Shown here in pieces: positions 19,464-29,086 of a stretch of 64,000 bases of DNA. How positions within the stretch are numbered: the stretch's first letter is position 1; the number at the start of each line of letters is the position of its first letter. The stretch lies in contig CAIVXG010000217.1 of assembly GCA_903909815.1 (NCBI GenBank), forward strand, positions 62,001 to 126,000, read 5' to 3'. Origin of the DNA: an uncultured beta proteobacterium. GTDB lineage: Bacteria > Pseudomonadota > Gammaproteobacteria > Burkholderiales > Burkholderiaceae_C. The notes below the pieces were generated by a model, which saw only the letters and a program-made list of their open reading frames with translations, ran no database searches and was not told where the DNA came from. The position numbers and the translations under genes were made by a program.

Positions 19464-19464
19464 T

Positions 19465-20292
19465 ATGGATAGGTCGTCGAGCCCCCAAGTGCAGCAGCAG
19501 GTGGCCGTAGCCGGCGCCAGTGGACGCATGGGTCAGATGCTGATCGAGGCTATCCGCGCCAGCAGCGACTGCACACTGGCGGGCGCGCTGGACCTGGCCA
19601 TCAGCCCGGCCATTGGCTCCGATGCAGCCGCGTTTCTGGGGTGCGCAAGCGGCGTGCTGATCACGGCCGATTTGTGCGCCGGCCTGAAAGGCGCACAGGT
19701 ACTGATCGACTTCACCCGCCCAGAAGGCACGTTGGCGCACCTGCGCCAGTGCCGCGCTCTGGGCGTGAACGCGGTCATCGGCACCACCGGTTTCACCGAA
19801 ACCCAAAAAGCCGAGATTGCGCAGGCTGCGCAGGACATTGCCATCGTCATGGCCCCCAATATGAGCGTGGGCGTGAACGTTACGCTCAAACTGCTGGAGC
19901 TGGCAGCGAAGGCGCTGTCCACGGGCTACGACATTGAAATCATCGAGGCCCACCATCGCCACAAGGTCGATGCGCCCTCGGGCACGGCGCTCAAAATGGG
20001 CGAGGTCATCGCCGAAGCGCTGGGGCGCGATCTGAAGGATTGCGCCGTCTATGCGCGTGAAGGCGTCACCGGCGAGCGGGACCCTTCGTCCATCGGTTTT
20101 GCCAGCATTCGCGGTGGCGACATAGTAGGCGACCACACCGTGTTGTTCGCAGGCACAGGCGAACGCATCGAGATTACGCACAAGTCCAGCAGCCGCACCA
20201 CCTACGCGCAAGGCAGCCTGCGCGCCGTGCGCTTCCTGTCTGACAAGACACAGGGCTTGTATGACATGTTTGACGTGCTGGGGCTGAAATGA
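19465..20292 (+). CDS. dapB: 4-hydroxy-tetrahydrodipicolinate reductase
   Basis: [31 protein letters not shown]. Confidence 0.96.
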   Translation: MDRSSSPQVQQQVAVAGASGRMGQMLIEAIRASSDCTLAGALDLAISPAIGSDAAAFLGCASGVLITADLCAGLKGAQVLIDFTRPEGTLAHLRQCRALGVNAVIGTTGFTETQKAEIAQAAQDIAIVMAPNMSVGVNVTLKLLELAAKALSTGYDIEIIEAHHRHKVDAPSGTALKMGEVIAEALGRDLKDCAVYAREGVTGERDPSSIGFASIRGGDIVGDHTVLFAGTGERIEITHKSSSRTTYAQGSLRAVRFLSDKTQGLYDMFDVLGLK

Positions 20293-20960
20293 ATTTATCG
20301 CAACTCTTGTCACAAGGCGATGTTGTCACCAAGCTGGTGGCCGGTTTGCTGCTCCTCATGTCGGTGGCAAGCTGGGTCATCATCCTTTGGAAAGGCTGGC
20401 TTTTGCGGCGCGCGCTGGGCGAAGTGACGCGCAGCACGTCGGTTTTCTGGCAGTCTGCCTCGTTCGACGAAGCTCTGGCCAAAGTAAGGGCTTTTGACCG
20501 CGAGGAACTGGTCCTGCCATTGGTCATTGCAAGCCAGTTGCAGGCCAGCGCCAACCTAGGCGGCGCGGGCAGCAAGGCACAGCAGCTCACACGCAGTCTG
20601 CGCGACGCCTTGCACGCCGTGCTGCACAAGCTTCAGTTCGGCCAGGTACTGCTTGCCACCGTGGGCGCCACAGCGCCGTTTGTTGGCCTGCTGGGCACGG
20701 TTTGGGGCATCTACCACGCGCTCGTCGGTTTGACGGGCGCGGCCCAGATCACGATCGAAAAGATCTCCGGTCCTGTGGGCGAATCCCTGCTCATGACCGC
20801 TGCAGGCCTGGCCGTGGCGATCCCCGCCGTGTTGGCCTATAACGTGCTGGGCCGCGTCATCACCCGCATCGAGGCCGATCTCGAAGGCTTTGCGCGCGAC
20901 CTGCTGGATTTATGCGCAGACGCACCCACAAGCGCGCTGCGGACCGATTCCGCGAACTGA
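20289..20960 (+). CDS. exbB: MotA/TolQ/ExbB proton channel family protein
   Basis: [23 protein letters not shown] and [25 protein letters not shown]. Confidence 0.9.
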   Translation: MNLSQLLSQGDVVTKLVAGLLLLMSVASWVIILWKGWLLRRALGEVTRSTSVFWQSASFDEALAKVRAFDREELVLPLVIASQLQASANLGGAGSKAQQLTRSLRDALHAVLHKLQFGQVLLATVGATAPFVGLLGTVWGIYHALVGLTGAAQITIEKISGPVGESLLMTAAGLAVAIPAVLAYNVLGRVITRIEADLEGFARDLLDLCADAPTSALRTDSAN

Positions 20961-20979
20961 TTCTGTCGAAGTTTGCCCG

Positions 20980-21414
20980 ATGTCCTTTGGTCGCTTGGAA
21001 CGCTCCCAAACCGCTCAGCCCATGAGTGAGATCAATGTCACGCCGCTGGTGGATGTGATGCTGGTATTGGTTGTGATCTTCATCATCACCGCGCCCCTGC
21101 TGGCCAGTTCCATCCGCCTGGACCTGCCCAAAACCGATGCTGCCAAGCCCATGGAAGAGCCCAAGTTCGTGACCCTGGTGGTGGACAAGGCCGGCCAGAC
21201 CTTCCTGCAAGACCAGCCCATCACGCTGGCGCAACTCGCACAGAGCCTGACGCAAACCGCGGCGCAAAACCCGGACACCGAGGTGCAATTGCGCGCCGAC
21301 GAAGCCGTGCCCTATGGGCGCGTGGTGGAAGTCATGGGTGTGGCGCAAAAAGCGGGGCTCAGCCGCATCGGCTTTGTAGCGGATGCGAAGACCGTTGATG
21401 CCAAGTCGAATTGA
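20980..21414 (+). CDS. exbD: ExbD/TolR family biopolymer transport protein
   Basis: SEINVTPLVDVMLVLVVIFIITAPLL. Confidence 0.9.
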   Translation: MSFGRLERSQTAQPMSEINVTPLVDVMLVLVVIFIITAPLLASSIRLDLPKTDAAKPMEEPKFVTLVVDKAGQTFLQDQPITLAQLAQSLTQTAAQNPDTEVQLRADEAVPYGRVVEVMGVAQKAGLSRIGFVADAKTVDAKSN

Positions 21415-21437
21415 CGCAGCCCTGCCAAAAGTCATCC

Positions 21438-23006
21438 ATGTTGAAATTCACCTGTTGCGATACCGTTGAGCAGTTTTCCGGCGCGAGCCAGGCCCAGGTG
21501 CTGCGCGGCATCACCCGTGGCTTCGAGAAGGAGTGCCTGCGCGTGGACCCGCGTGGCAAACTCGCGCTCACGTTGCATCCGCAAGCCCTGGGTTCCAAGC
21601 TCACGCATCCCTGGATCACCACCGACTATTCAGAGGCCCTGCTCGAATTCATCACGCCACCGACGCAAGACCCGGAACTGCCGCTGGCGCAGGTGCGCGA
21701 CATCCACCGCTACACCGTGCGCCAACTGGGCGATGAGACCCTGTGGGCCGGCTCTATGCCCTGCATCCTCGCGGATGACAAGGACATTCCCCTGGCCGAT
21801 TACGGGAGCTCCAACGCGGCCAAGTTCAAGCACGTGTACCGTGAAGGACTGGGGCTGCGCTACGGCCGCCAGATGCAGACCATTGCGGGCGTGCATTACA
21901 ACTGGTCGCTGCCGCAGGCTTTCTGGCAGGCGCTGGACGAAGCCGGCTGCTGCGGTCGCACGCAGAGCATGCAGGACTTCCAGAGCACGCGCTACTTCGG
22001 TCTGATCCGTAACTTCCTGCGCTACAGCTGGCTCATCCCCTATCTGTTCGGCGCATCGCCGGCGATCTGCAAGTCCTTTCTTCAAGGACGCAACACGGAC
22101 CTGCCCGAACTCTTTCCCGGCACGCTTTATGGCCCTTACGCCACCAGCCTGCGCATGAGCGATCTGGGCTACCAGAACCGGGCTCAGGACAAGCTGCAGG
22201 TGAGCTTCAATTCGCTCGCCGAATACACGAGCGCGCTCGAAGCCGCGATCCGCACCCCCGATCCGTATTACCAGGAGCTTGGCGTCAAGGACGGCGAGCA
22301 CTGGAAGCAGCTCAGCGCCAATCTGCTGCAGACCGAAAGTGAGTTCTACGCCGGCATCCGACCAAAACGCATCGGCAAGTTGGGCGAGCGCCCAGCGCTG
22401 GCCCTGCAGCGCTACGGGGTGGAATACGTGGAGGTGCGCTTGTTCGACCTGAACCCGATGGTGGACATTGGCATCACGCCCGAGCAAAGTCAGTTTGCCG
22501 ACGCCTTCTTGTTGATGTGCCTGTTCCGCGACAGTCCACCCATCACGGCGCGCGAGCAGGCCGAGAACGACGAAAACAAACGTCGTGTGGTGAATCGCGG
22601 GCGTCAACCCGATCTCCAATTGCTGGTGCACAACCGCGAGCAGCCGTTTCGCGCACTGGCGCACGAGCTGTTTGACGACATGGCCCCCTTTGCCTCGATG
22701 CTGGACAGCGCCTGGGGCACGACCCGCTACAGCAGCGCGATGCGGTCGCTGCGCCAGCGCATCGATGACCCCGAGACCACGCCCTCGGCCCAGGTGCTGG
22801 CGGCGTGCCGGGAGCAGGGCGGCTACTTTCCAACGATCATGCAATGGTCGCAGCAGCACAAGGCTAGCCTGCTGGACCAGCCCCTGGACCCGGCCACGCA
22901 GGCACGCTTCGAGCTCAGTGTGCGGGAGTCGCTGCGCGAACAAGGGCAGCTCGAAGCCCAGCAGCAAGGCCCGTTTGAGGACTACGTGGCGCAGTATTTT
23001 TCTTGA
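21438..23006 (+). CDS. gshA: Glutamate-cysteine ligase
   Basis: RGFEKECLRVDPRG, TDYSEALLEFITPPTQ, YVEVRLFDLNP; proteobacterial GshA type 1. Confidence 0.93.
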   Translation: MLKFTCCDTVEQFSGASQAQVLRGITRGFEKECLRVDPRGKLALTLHPQALGSKLTHPWITTDYSEALLEFITPPTQDPELPLAQVRDIHRYTVRQLGDETLWAGSMPCILADDKDIPLADYGSSNAAKFKHVYREGLGLRYGRQMQTIAGVHYNWSLPQAFWQALDEAGCCGRTQSMQDFQSTRYFGLIRNFLRYSWLIPYLFGASPAICKSFLQGRNTDLPELFPGTLYGPYATSLRMSDLGYQNRAQDKLQVSFNSLAEYTSALEAAIRTPDPYYQELGVKDGEHWKQLSANLLQTESEFYAGIRPKRIGKLGERPALALQRYGVEYVEVRLFDLNPMVDIGITPEQSQFADAFLLMCLFRDSPPITAREQAENDENKRRVVNRGRQPDLQLLVHNREQPFRALAHELFDDMAPFASMLDSAWGTTRYSSAMRSLRQRIDDPETTPSAQVLAACREQGGYFPTIMQWSQQHKASLLDQPLDPATQARFELSVRESLREQGQLEAQQQGPFEDYVAQYFS

Positions 23007-23067
23007 GGCAGGCGTAACTCTTCTGCCACAATGGCCGTGTTGCCCCTGGTGCAAGGTCGAATCCACC

Positions 23068-24144
23068 GTGACACATCCTGATCTTCAGACGCTTTGCAAA
23101 CGCTGTGCTGCGATCTTGTTGTGCTGCGTGCTTGCCGCAGCGGGCAGCCAGGCGCAAGTGCCGCCAACATACAAGTTGCACGTTGTCGGTGGCCTGGCTG
23201 GCATAAACCAATTCACGCACAACGAAGAGCCCTTCTGGAGCCGGGAATTGTCACGGCTGAGCGGCGGAAAATTCAGCGCTGAGATAGTTCCCTTTGACCG
23301 CGCCGGTGTGCCCGGCTCGGAAATGCTGCGTCTGATCCAGCTTGGCGTCATCCCCTTCGGCACCACCCTCGTGAGCTTCCTCTCCAACGAGTTCCCCGAA
23401 TTCGGGGCGCCTGACCTGGCCGGCCTCAATCCGGACATGCCCAGTCTGAAGGTGTCGGTTGCGGCCTTCAGACCCTACCTTGAAAAACAGCTTCGGGATC
23501 GGTTCGGCATCGAGGTCCTGGCCGTCTATGTCTATCCGGCCCAGGTGGTTTTTTGCCGTCGGCCGCTGACCCGACTTGCCGATTTGTCTGGGCGGCGCGT
23601 CCGCGTCTCCTCTGCCACGCAGGCTGATTTCGTGGGGGCTTTTGGCGGCATTCCGGTGATGACCGGGTTTGCGGAAATCATGGCGCACATGAAGTCGGGT
23701 GACATCGAGTGCGCCATTACCGGAAGCATGTCGGGCAACACCTTGGGCTTGCATGAAGTGAGCACCTATGTGCATACCCTTCCCTTGAGCTGGGGGTTGT
23801 CGTTTTTTGGCGCCAACCAGACCGCCTGGAACGCCTTGCCGGCTGATCTGAAAGCTTTGTTGCGCCGTGAACTGCCCAAACTGGAAGCCACCATTTGGAT
23901 GGAATCGCAACTGGAAACCGCCGCGGGCCTGGCCTGCAACGTCGGCGCTTCCAGTTGCGTTGGCGGGCACAAGGGCAAGATGGTGCTGGTACCCACTTCG
24001 GCACAGGACGAGCGTCAACGCCAGGAGATAGTTGCCAAGACGGTGCTGACGCGATGGGTGCAGCGCTGTGGCTCTCGCTGCAGCGAGGTCTGGAACCAGA
24101 CCATCGCACCGGCGCGGGGCATTCCCTCGCCCCCCTCCAAATGA
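23068..24144 (+). CDS. DctP-type TRAP solute-binding protein (periplasmic)
   Basis: GTG start followed by signal peptide; PFDRAGVPGSEMLRLIQLGVIPFGTT, DLSGRRVRV, GDIECAITGSMSGNTLGLHEVSTYV, NQTAWNALPADLKALL. The ORF track start (22672) lies inside gshA. Confidence 0.82.
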   Translation: MTHPDLQTLCKRCAAILLCCVLAAAGSQAQVPPTYKLHVVGGLAGINQFTHNEEPFWSRELSRLSGGKFSAEIVPFDRAGVPGSEMLRLIQLGVIPFGTTLVSFLSNEFPEFGAPDLAGLNPDMPSLKVSVAAFRPYLEKQLRDRFGIEVLAVYVYPAQVVFCRRPLTRLADLSGRRVRVSSATQADFVGAFGGIPVMTGFAEIMAHMKSGDIECAITGSMSGNTLGLHEVSTYVHTLPLSWGLSFFGANQTAWNALPADLKALLRRELPKLEATIWMESQLETAAGLACNVGASSCVGGHKGKMVLVPTSAQDERQRQEIVAKTVLTRWVQRCGSRCSEVWNQTIAPARGIPSPPSK

Positions 24145-26801
24145 CGATCGGCCGGCCATCGCGGATTCGGTTGACCGTAATGGGCCTGGCGGCAAGCTTT
24201 GTGCTGGCCGTAGTCACGGCTGCAGTGAGCCTGATCTGGAGCAACCGACAAGCCGCACTGGCGGGAAGCGAAGCGCAGGCGGCGCGCTTCGTGGTGGGTG
24301 CCGAAGCTGCTTTGAATCGATCGCTGCTAGGGGTTGACGTGCTGCTTGCCAGCATGGACGAGTTGCTGAATCTGTCGAACTCGATGGTTGACTGGATCGA
24401 CCCCAAGCTTGCCAGTCGCTTGATGTATGGCGCGGCGCGACAAAACCTGACAGTGCGCCATCTGGCGCTGATCGATGCACAGGGGCGTGTGCTCGCCTCT
24501 TCGGATCAAGACGGTGCGCAGCATCGGCTCGACCTTCCGTCGGGGTTTATCAACGAGGTGCTGGCGCAACCGGTGTCTACCTTGATGGTGAGTGTCGCGG
24601 CGGTGAGTTTTTCGAGTTCGGAGCGGGTCCTATATCTTGCGCGCAGCATCCAGTTGGCCGACCGCTCCAAGCTTCTGGCGGTGGCTGAAATGCCGGCTGC
24701 ACTGTTGAATTCGATCCTGGTTCAAGGGGTGGACATCAGCGGACTGGAGGTAACGCTGGAGCGCGGCGACGGTCAGTTGCTGAGCAGCGTTCCCGTGCGT
24801 GAGCAACAAGCCGGCGAAAGGCTTGCGCCGGCCCTGGGCGACCAGCGCCACGCGGGGCAGGCATTGCATTTGCCCGCGCGGCTGAGTGGCGCTGAGGCAC
24901 TGGTCTTGATCCGTCCCATCCTGTATCAGGACGCCCTCATTGCGGCCAGCATTCCGGTGGACTCGGCGCTTGCCGACTGGCGCACGGAGAGTCGTTTCAT
25001 TCTGCTCGCGATGACGGTGTTCATCCTGATGATCGTCATTGTTGCCAGCTTCTTTCTGCGCTATCTGGAACGCATGGCGCAGGCCCGACGCGCCATCGTC
25101 GAGTCCAAGACCACCCTGGATCAGGCGCTGGAGGCCATGGTGAGCGGCTTCCTGCTGCTTGACTCCGAGCACAGGGTGGTGCGCTGGAACCGGCGCTTCG
25201 AGGAGATATTCCCCTGGCTCGCGGGAACAATGAACCCGATGATGCCGTTTCGGCACATTCTGGAGGTGACGGTCAAGCATCATTTGCCAGGCGCCAGCGA
25301 GGCCGAGCAACAGCAATGGCTGGAACGTCGCCTCGCGCTGCAGTGGCAACCCAAGGAGGCGCACGAGCAGTCCTTGCCCAACGGCCACTTCATCCAGATC
25401 ACGGAGCGAGCCACGCCCGAGGGCGGTCTGGTGATCGTCTACCACGACGTCACCGATTTGCGTCTGGCCAGCGACGAGATTGAGAAACTGGCGTTCTACG
25501 ACCCGCTGACGCACCTGCCCAATCGACGCTTGCTGATCGACAGGCTGGAGCAAGCCACGGCGACCAGCGCGCGCTCGGGCCGGGAGGCGGCGCTGCTGTT
25601 TATCGACCTGGACCATTTCAAGACTCTGAACGACACTCTTGGTCACGATATCGGTGACCTGTTGCTGCGCCAGGTAGCGCAGCGCCTGAGCGCCTGCGTG
25701 CGCGAGGGCGACACCGTGGCCCGCCTGGGCGGCGATGAGTTCGTGGTGATGCTGGCCGATCTGAGCGAGCAGGCCGTGGACGCAGCCACCCAGGTCGAGG
25801 CCGTAGCCCAAAAGATATTGGACGCGCTCAATCAGTCCTATCGTTTGGGGGCGCATGAATACCGCAGCACGCCTAGTATCGGAGTGACGCTTTTTTGCGG
25901 TCACGATTGCGCCATGGACGAATTGCTCAAGCAGGCCGACATCGCCATGTACCAGGCCAAGAGGGCGGGGCGTAACACCGTGCGCATGTTCGATCCCGCG
26001 ATGCAGGCCGCCATCAGCGCGCGCTCGTCCATGGAGTTGGATCTGCGCAAGGCGCTGCTGGCGCGCGAATTTGTGCTGTACTTCCAGCCGCAGGTGGATG
26101 CAGCGGGACGAGTGATCGGCGCCGAAGCGCTGCTGCGCTGGAACCACCCCGAGCGCGGCCTGGTGTCGCCGGCCGAGTTCATCCCGTTGGCGGAGGAGAC
26201 CGGGCTGATCCTGCCTTTGGGTCAATGGGTTTTGGAGACGGCCTGTACGCAACTGGCCGCTTGGAGCGTGACCCCGCAAACATCCCATCTGAGCCTGGCG
26301 GTGAACGTCAGCGCGCGCCAGTTCAGCGTGCCCCATTTTGTGCGCGACGTGTTGGCTGTGATCGAGCAGACCGGCGTGGCACCGACCCAACTCAAGCTTG
26401 AGTTGACTGAAAGCCTGCTGCTGGACAATGCGGAAGACGTCATCGCCAAGATGCTGGCCTTGAAAGAGCGCGGCGTGAGCTTCTCTTTGGACGACTTTGG
26501 CACCGGCTATTCTTCGCTCTCCTACCTCAAGCGGCTGCCGCTGGACCAGCTAAAAATTGACCGCTCCTTTGTGCGCGACATCCTGATAGATCCCAATGAT
26601 GCCGCCATCGCCCGCACCATCGTGGCTCTGGGCCAAAGCCTGGGCCTGGCGGTCATCGCAGAAGGTGTGGAGACCGAAGCGCAGCGCGATTTTCTCGCCG
26701 CCAATGGTTGTCTGGCGTATCAGGGTTACCTGTTCAGTCGGCCCTTGCCGAAGGACGAATTTGAGGTGTTCGTACTTCGATCGGCGCAGCGCGAACCCTA
26801 G
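24141..26801 (+). CDS. Membrane-bound bifunctional diguanylate cyclase/phosphodiesterase (extracytoplasmic sensor-PAS-GGDEF-EAL)
   Basis: N-terminal TM + large extracytoplasmic loop + second TM; PAS-like region; REGD-TVARL-GGDEF (RxxD I-site); GAEALLRWNHP, NVSARQF, ELTES, DDFGTGYSSLSYLKRLPLDQLKIDRSFV, EGVET. ATG overlaps the upstream TGA. Confidence 0.93.
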   Translation: MTIGRPSRIRLTVMGLAASFVLAVVTAAVSLIWSNRQAALAGSEAQAARFVVGAEAALNRSLLGVDVLLASMDELLNLSNSMVDWIDPKLASRLMYGAARQNLTVRHLALIDAQGRVLASSDQDGAQHRLDLPSGFINEVLAQPVSTLMVSVAAVSFSSSERVLYLARSIQLADRSKLLAVAEMPAALLNSILVQGVDISGLEVTLERGDGQLLSSVPVREQQAGERLAPALGDQRHAGQALHLPARLSGAEALVLIRPILYQDALIAASIPVDSALADWRTESRFILLAMTVFILMIVIVASFFLRYLERMAQARRAIVESKTTLDQALEAMVSGFLLLDSEHRVVRWNRRFEEIFPWLAGTMNPMMPFRHILEVTVKHHLPGASEAEQQQWLERRLALQWQPKEAHEQSLPNGHFIQITERATPEGGLVIVYHDVTDLRLASDEIEKLAFYDPLTHLPNRRLLIDRLEQATATSARSGREAALLFIDLDHFKTLNDTLGHDIGDLLLRQVAQRLSACVREGDTVARLGGDEFVVMLADLSEQAVDAATQVEAVAQKILDALNQSYRLGAHEYRSTPSIGVTLFCGHDCAMDELLKQADIAMYQAKRAGRNTVRMFDPAMQAAISARSSMELDLRKALLAREFVLYFQPQVDAAGRVIGAEALLRWNHPERGLVSPAEFIPLAEETGLILPLGQWVLETACTQLAAWSVTPQTSHLSLAVNVSARQFSVPHFVRDVLAVIEQTGVAPTQLKLELTESLLLDNAEDVIAKMLALKERGVSFSLDDFGTGYSSLSYLKRLPLDQLKIDRSFVRDILIDPNDAAIARTIVALGQSLGLAVIAEGVETEAQRDFLAANGCLAYQGYLFSRPLPKDEFEVFVLRSAQREP

Positions 26802-26860
26802 GCACTCACTTTCTTGCTGCGGGTCTCGAAATCGCGCCATTCTTTTGGCATGATGCGAGC

Positions 26861-27871
26861 ATGAGCCCACGCCCAAATTCCGCCCCCTCCATTTCCTGCG
26901 TCATGCCGGCCTTCAACGAGGAAGGCAATCTGGCGAACTTTGTGCCTCAGGTGTTGGCCACGCTGAATGCTCTGTCACCACAGGTGGAACTGATCGTGGT
27001 GGACGATGGCAGCCGCGACACCACGGTGCAGGTGGCGCGCGCTCTTTGTGCCTCGCACCCTGAACTGGTGTTGCTGCAACTCTCGCGCAACTTCGGCAAG
27101 GAAGCTGCGTTGACCGCGGGGCTGGCCGCAGCGCGCGGCGACGTCGTCTTCTTGCTCGATGCCGATGGCCAGCATCCCGTGTCCTTGTTGCCCGAGATGA
27201 TGAAGAAATGGAAGCAGGGCGCGGACGTGGTGTACGCCGTGCGCAAGACACGAGCCGACCAGTCGGGCCTGCACGGGGGCTTGGCCGAGCTCTTTTACAA
27301 GCTGGTGAATTTTGGCAACCGGGTGCAGATTCCGCCGCACGCGGGAGACTTTCGCCTGATGGACCGCAAGGTGGTCGCGGCCTTGAACGCGCTGCCCGAG
27401 CGCAACCGTTTCATGAAGGGCCTGTACGCCTGGGTCGGCTTCAACGCCACGGCCATCGATTACGAACCGCTGCCGCGCACTCAGGGTCAAAGCAGCTTCG
27501 GACTGCGCGGCGCATTCGCCCTGGCGTTCACCGGCATCCTGGCCTTTTCGATTGCGCCGCTGCGGCTGCTCGCTTTGTGCGGCTTGCTGTTGGCGCTGGC
27601 TGCGATCGGCTATGGCAGCTGGGTGGTGGTGGACTATTTTCTATGGGGCATCGCCGTTCCAGGCTACGCCACGATCGTAGCCGGCATGATGTTCTTGAGC
27701 GGCATCCAGTTGCTCTCCATCGGCGTGCTGGCCGAGTACGTGGGCCGCATCTACGAAGAGGTAAAGCAGCGTCCGCTGTTTCTGGTGAGTGAGCGCATCG
27801 GCACCGGTCTGAGCACAGCGGCGTCGATGGTTGTCGATTCGACCGAGCGGCGCGATTCTTCGCTGCTCTGA
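26861..27871 (+). CDS. GT2 family glycosyltransferase (GtrB/ArnC/DPM1-like, polyprenyl-phosphate)
   Basis: VMPAFNEEGNL, VVDDGSRDTT, LSRNFGKEAALTAGL, LLDADGQHP, two C-terminal TM segments, GVLAEYVGRIYEEVKQRPLFLV. Confidence 0.9.
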   Translation: MSPRPNSAPSISCVMPAFNEEGNLANFVPQVLATLNALSPQVELIVVDDGSRDTTVQVARALCASHPELVLLQLSRNFGKEAALTAGLAAARGDVVFLLDADGQHPVSLLPEMMKKWKQGADVVYAVRKTRADQSGLHGGLAELFYKLVNFGNRVQIPPHAGDFRLMDRKVVAALNALPERNRFMKGLYAWVGFNATAIDYEPLPRTQGQSSFGLRGAFALAFTGILAFSIAPLRLLALCGLLLALAAIGYGSWVVVDYFLWGIAVPGYATIVAGMMFLSGIQLLSIGVLAEYVGRIYEEVKQRPLFLVSERIGTGLSTAASMVVDSTERRDSSLL

Positions 27872-27879
27872 CCGCGCTC

Positions 27880-28248
27880 ATGTCGCGCTCGGGTTTTTGG
27901 TTCCTGGTGGTGGGCAGTTCCGCCGCCCTCACGCACATGGCAGTGTTCTCCCTGGTGCAGCGCGAGGTCTGGCCGGAGTTGGCAAACGCCCTGGGTTTTT
28001 GCGTGGCCTTCGGCGTGAGCTTTGCCGGCCACCGGCTCCTGAGCTTTCAGGATGCTGCAACCAGCGTGCGCCAGAGCCTGGGGCGTTTTGCCGTGACCTC
28101 GCTGCTCGGCTTTGCCTCGAACGAGGTGGTGTTCGTCGCGCTGCTGCGCGGCCTGCTTTGGCCCGCGCTGCTGGCGCTTTTTGTTGCCATGGTTTTTGCC
28201 GCGGCCCAGACCTATGTGCTGAGCCGCTACTGGGCCTTCAAGCGTTGA
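27880..28248 (+). CDS. GtrA family membrane protein
   Basis: Short four-TM protein, FWFLVVGSSAALTHMAVF...AFGVSFAGHRLLSF...ASNEVVFVALL. Confidence 0.85.
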   Translation: MSRSGFWFLVVGSSAALTHMAVFSLVQREVWPELANALGFCVAFGVSFAGHRLLSFQDAATSVRQSLGRFAVTSLLGFASNEVVFVALLRGLLWPALLALFVAMVFAAAQTYVLSRYWAFKR

Positions 28249-29086
28249 CCGCGTGGTTGACCAGCGTGGCGCCGCGGACCAGTTGCACGCGGTGGCGTTG
28301 CAGCGCGTCGGTGAATGCGGAACTCGCGAGGTAGTCAAGTTCCCGGTGCCTAGCCTGACCAATCTCGTCTTCGGGCTCAGCGCGGTTGGCCGGGTGGCAC
28401 ATGACGATGTCGCCCTCGGCCGCAAGCGCCAGCCACTGGTTCATCAGCGCCGCGTAGCGCGAACCGTCCCCCTTGAAGTCGTAGATTCCGCTCAGGTTGG
28501 CAGCGCAGGCAATGTGCTTGGTTGCTGCAAGTTGGCGCAGCGCCATCGCGCCCAAGGCGGTGATGATGTGGCCCTTGAGTCCGATCGGCGCCTGCGAGAT
28601 GCGCAGGTAGGGCGGCTGCGCGCCGTAGCGCTCGTGCAGCACCTGCACCAGCGCCTGGCGGATGCCGTTGAATTGCTGCACATGTTGATGCCCGTCGACG
28701 TAGTCCGGCGGCGCTTGCCACTGCGCCTCGAAGGCGTCGAACTGGTGTGAAATTACGGCGCGCGCTGTGGCCACATTGAAGCCGCCCAGCACCGCCTTGA
28801 ACATGGCGGCGTTGAGTGAGCAACCGTGGCCCGTGCGAAGAGCAAAGTCGCTGGTCCAGTCCAGGTGCAGACCGACGTCGATGCGCCCGCGCAAGTCCTG
28901 CAGCAGCGCCACGTCCTGGCGCCAGCGCGGCGACAGCACCATCACGCTGGTGGCACTGAGCCGACCCTTTGCGGCAAGTTGCGCGATGCCGCGCGATGCC
29001 GCTTCGTGCACCGCGAAATCGTCCGCGCACAGGACAATCTGCTTGCGTTCCGCGAAGCCGTCGGTACGGCTCGCGCTGGCTTTCAT
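28238..29086 (-). CDS. YdjC/ChbG-family (NaxD/HpnK-like) carbohydrate deacetylase
   Basis: VLCADDFAVHEAASRGI, DVGLHLDWT, DYVDGHQHVQQF, DIVMCHPAN; metal ligand pattern D-D/H/HxH. Confidence 0.87.
   Translation of the reverse strand: MKASASRTDGFAERKQIVLCADDFAVHEAASRGIAQLAAKGRLSATSVMVLSPRWRQDVALLQDLRGRIDVGLHLDWTSDFALRTGHGCSLNAAMFKAVLGGFNVATARAVISHQFDAFEAQWQAPPDYVDGHQHVQQFNGIRQALVQVLHERYGAQPPYLRISQAPIGLKGHIITALGAMALRQLAATKHIACAANLSGIYDFKGDGSRYAALMNQWLALAAEGDIVMCHPANRAEPEDEIGQARHRELDYLASSAFTDALQRHRVQLVRGATLVNHAVNA

Noticed and set aside
22672-23067. Extended N-terminus of the DctP-like ORF
   Set aside because: Overlaps gshA in another frame; a GTG at 23068 gives a proper signal peptide.
23895-24140. 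Extended N-terminus of the GGDEF-EAL ORF
   Set aside because: Overlaps dctP in another frame with shadow-like composition; ATG at 24141 starts directly before the first TM.
24630-26390. 586-aa minus-strand ORF
   Set aside because: Antisense to the GGDEF-EAL gene, no family features.
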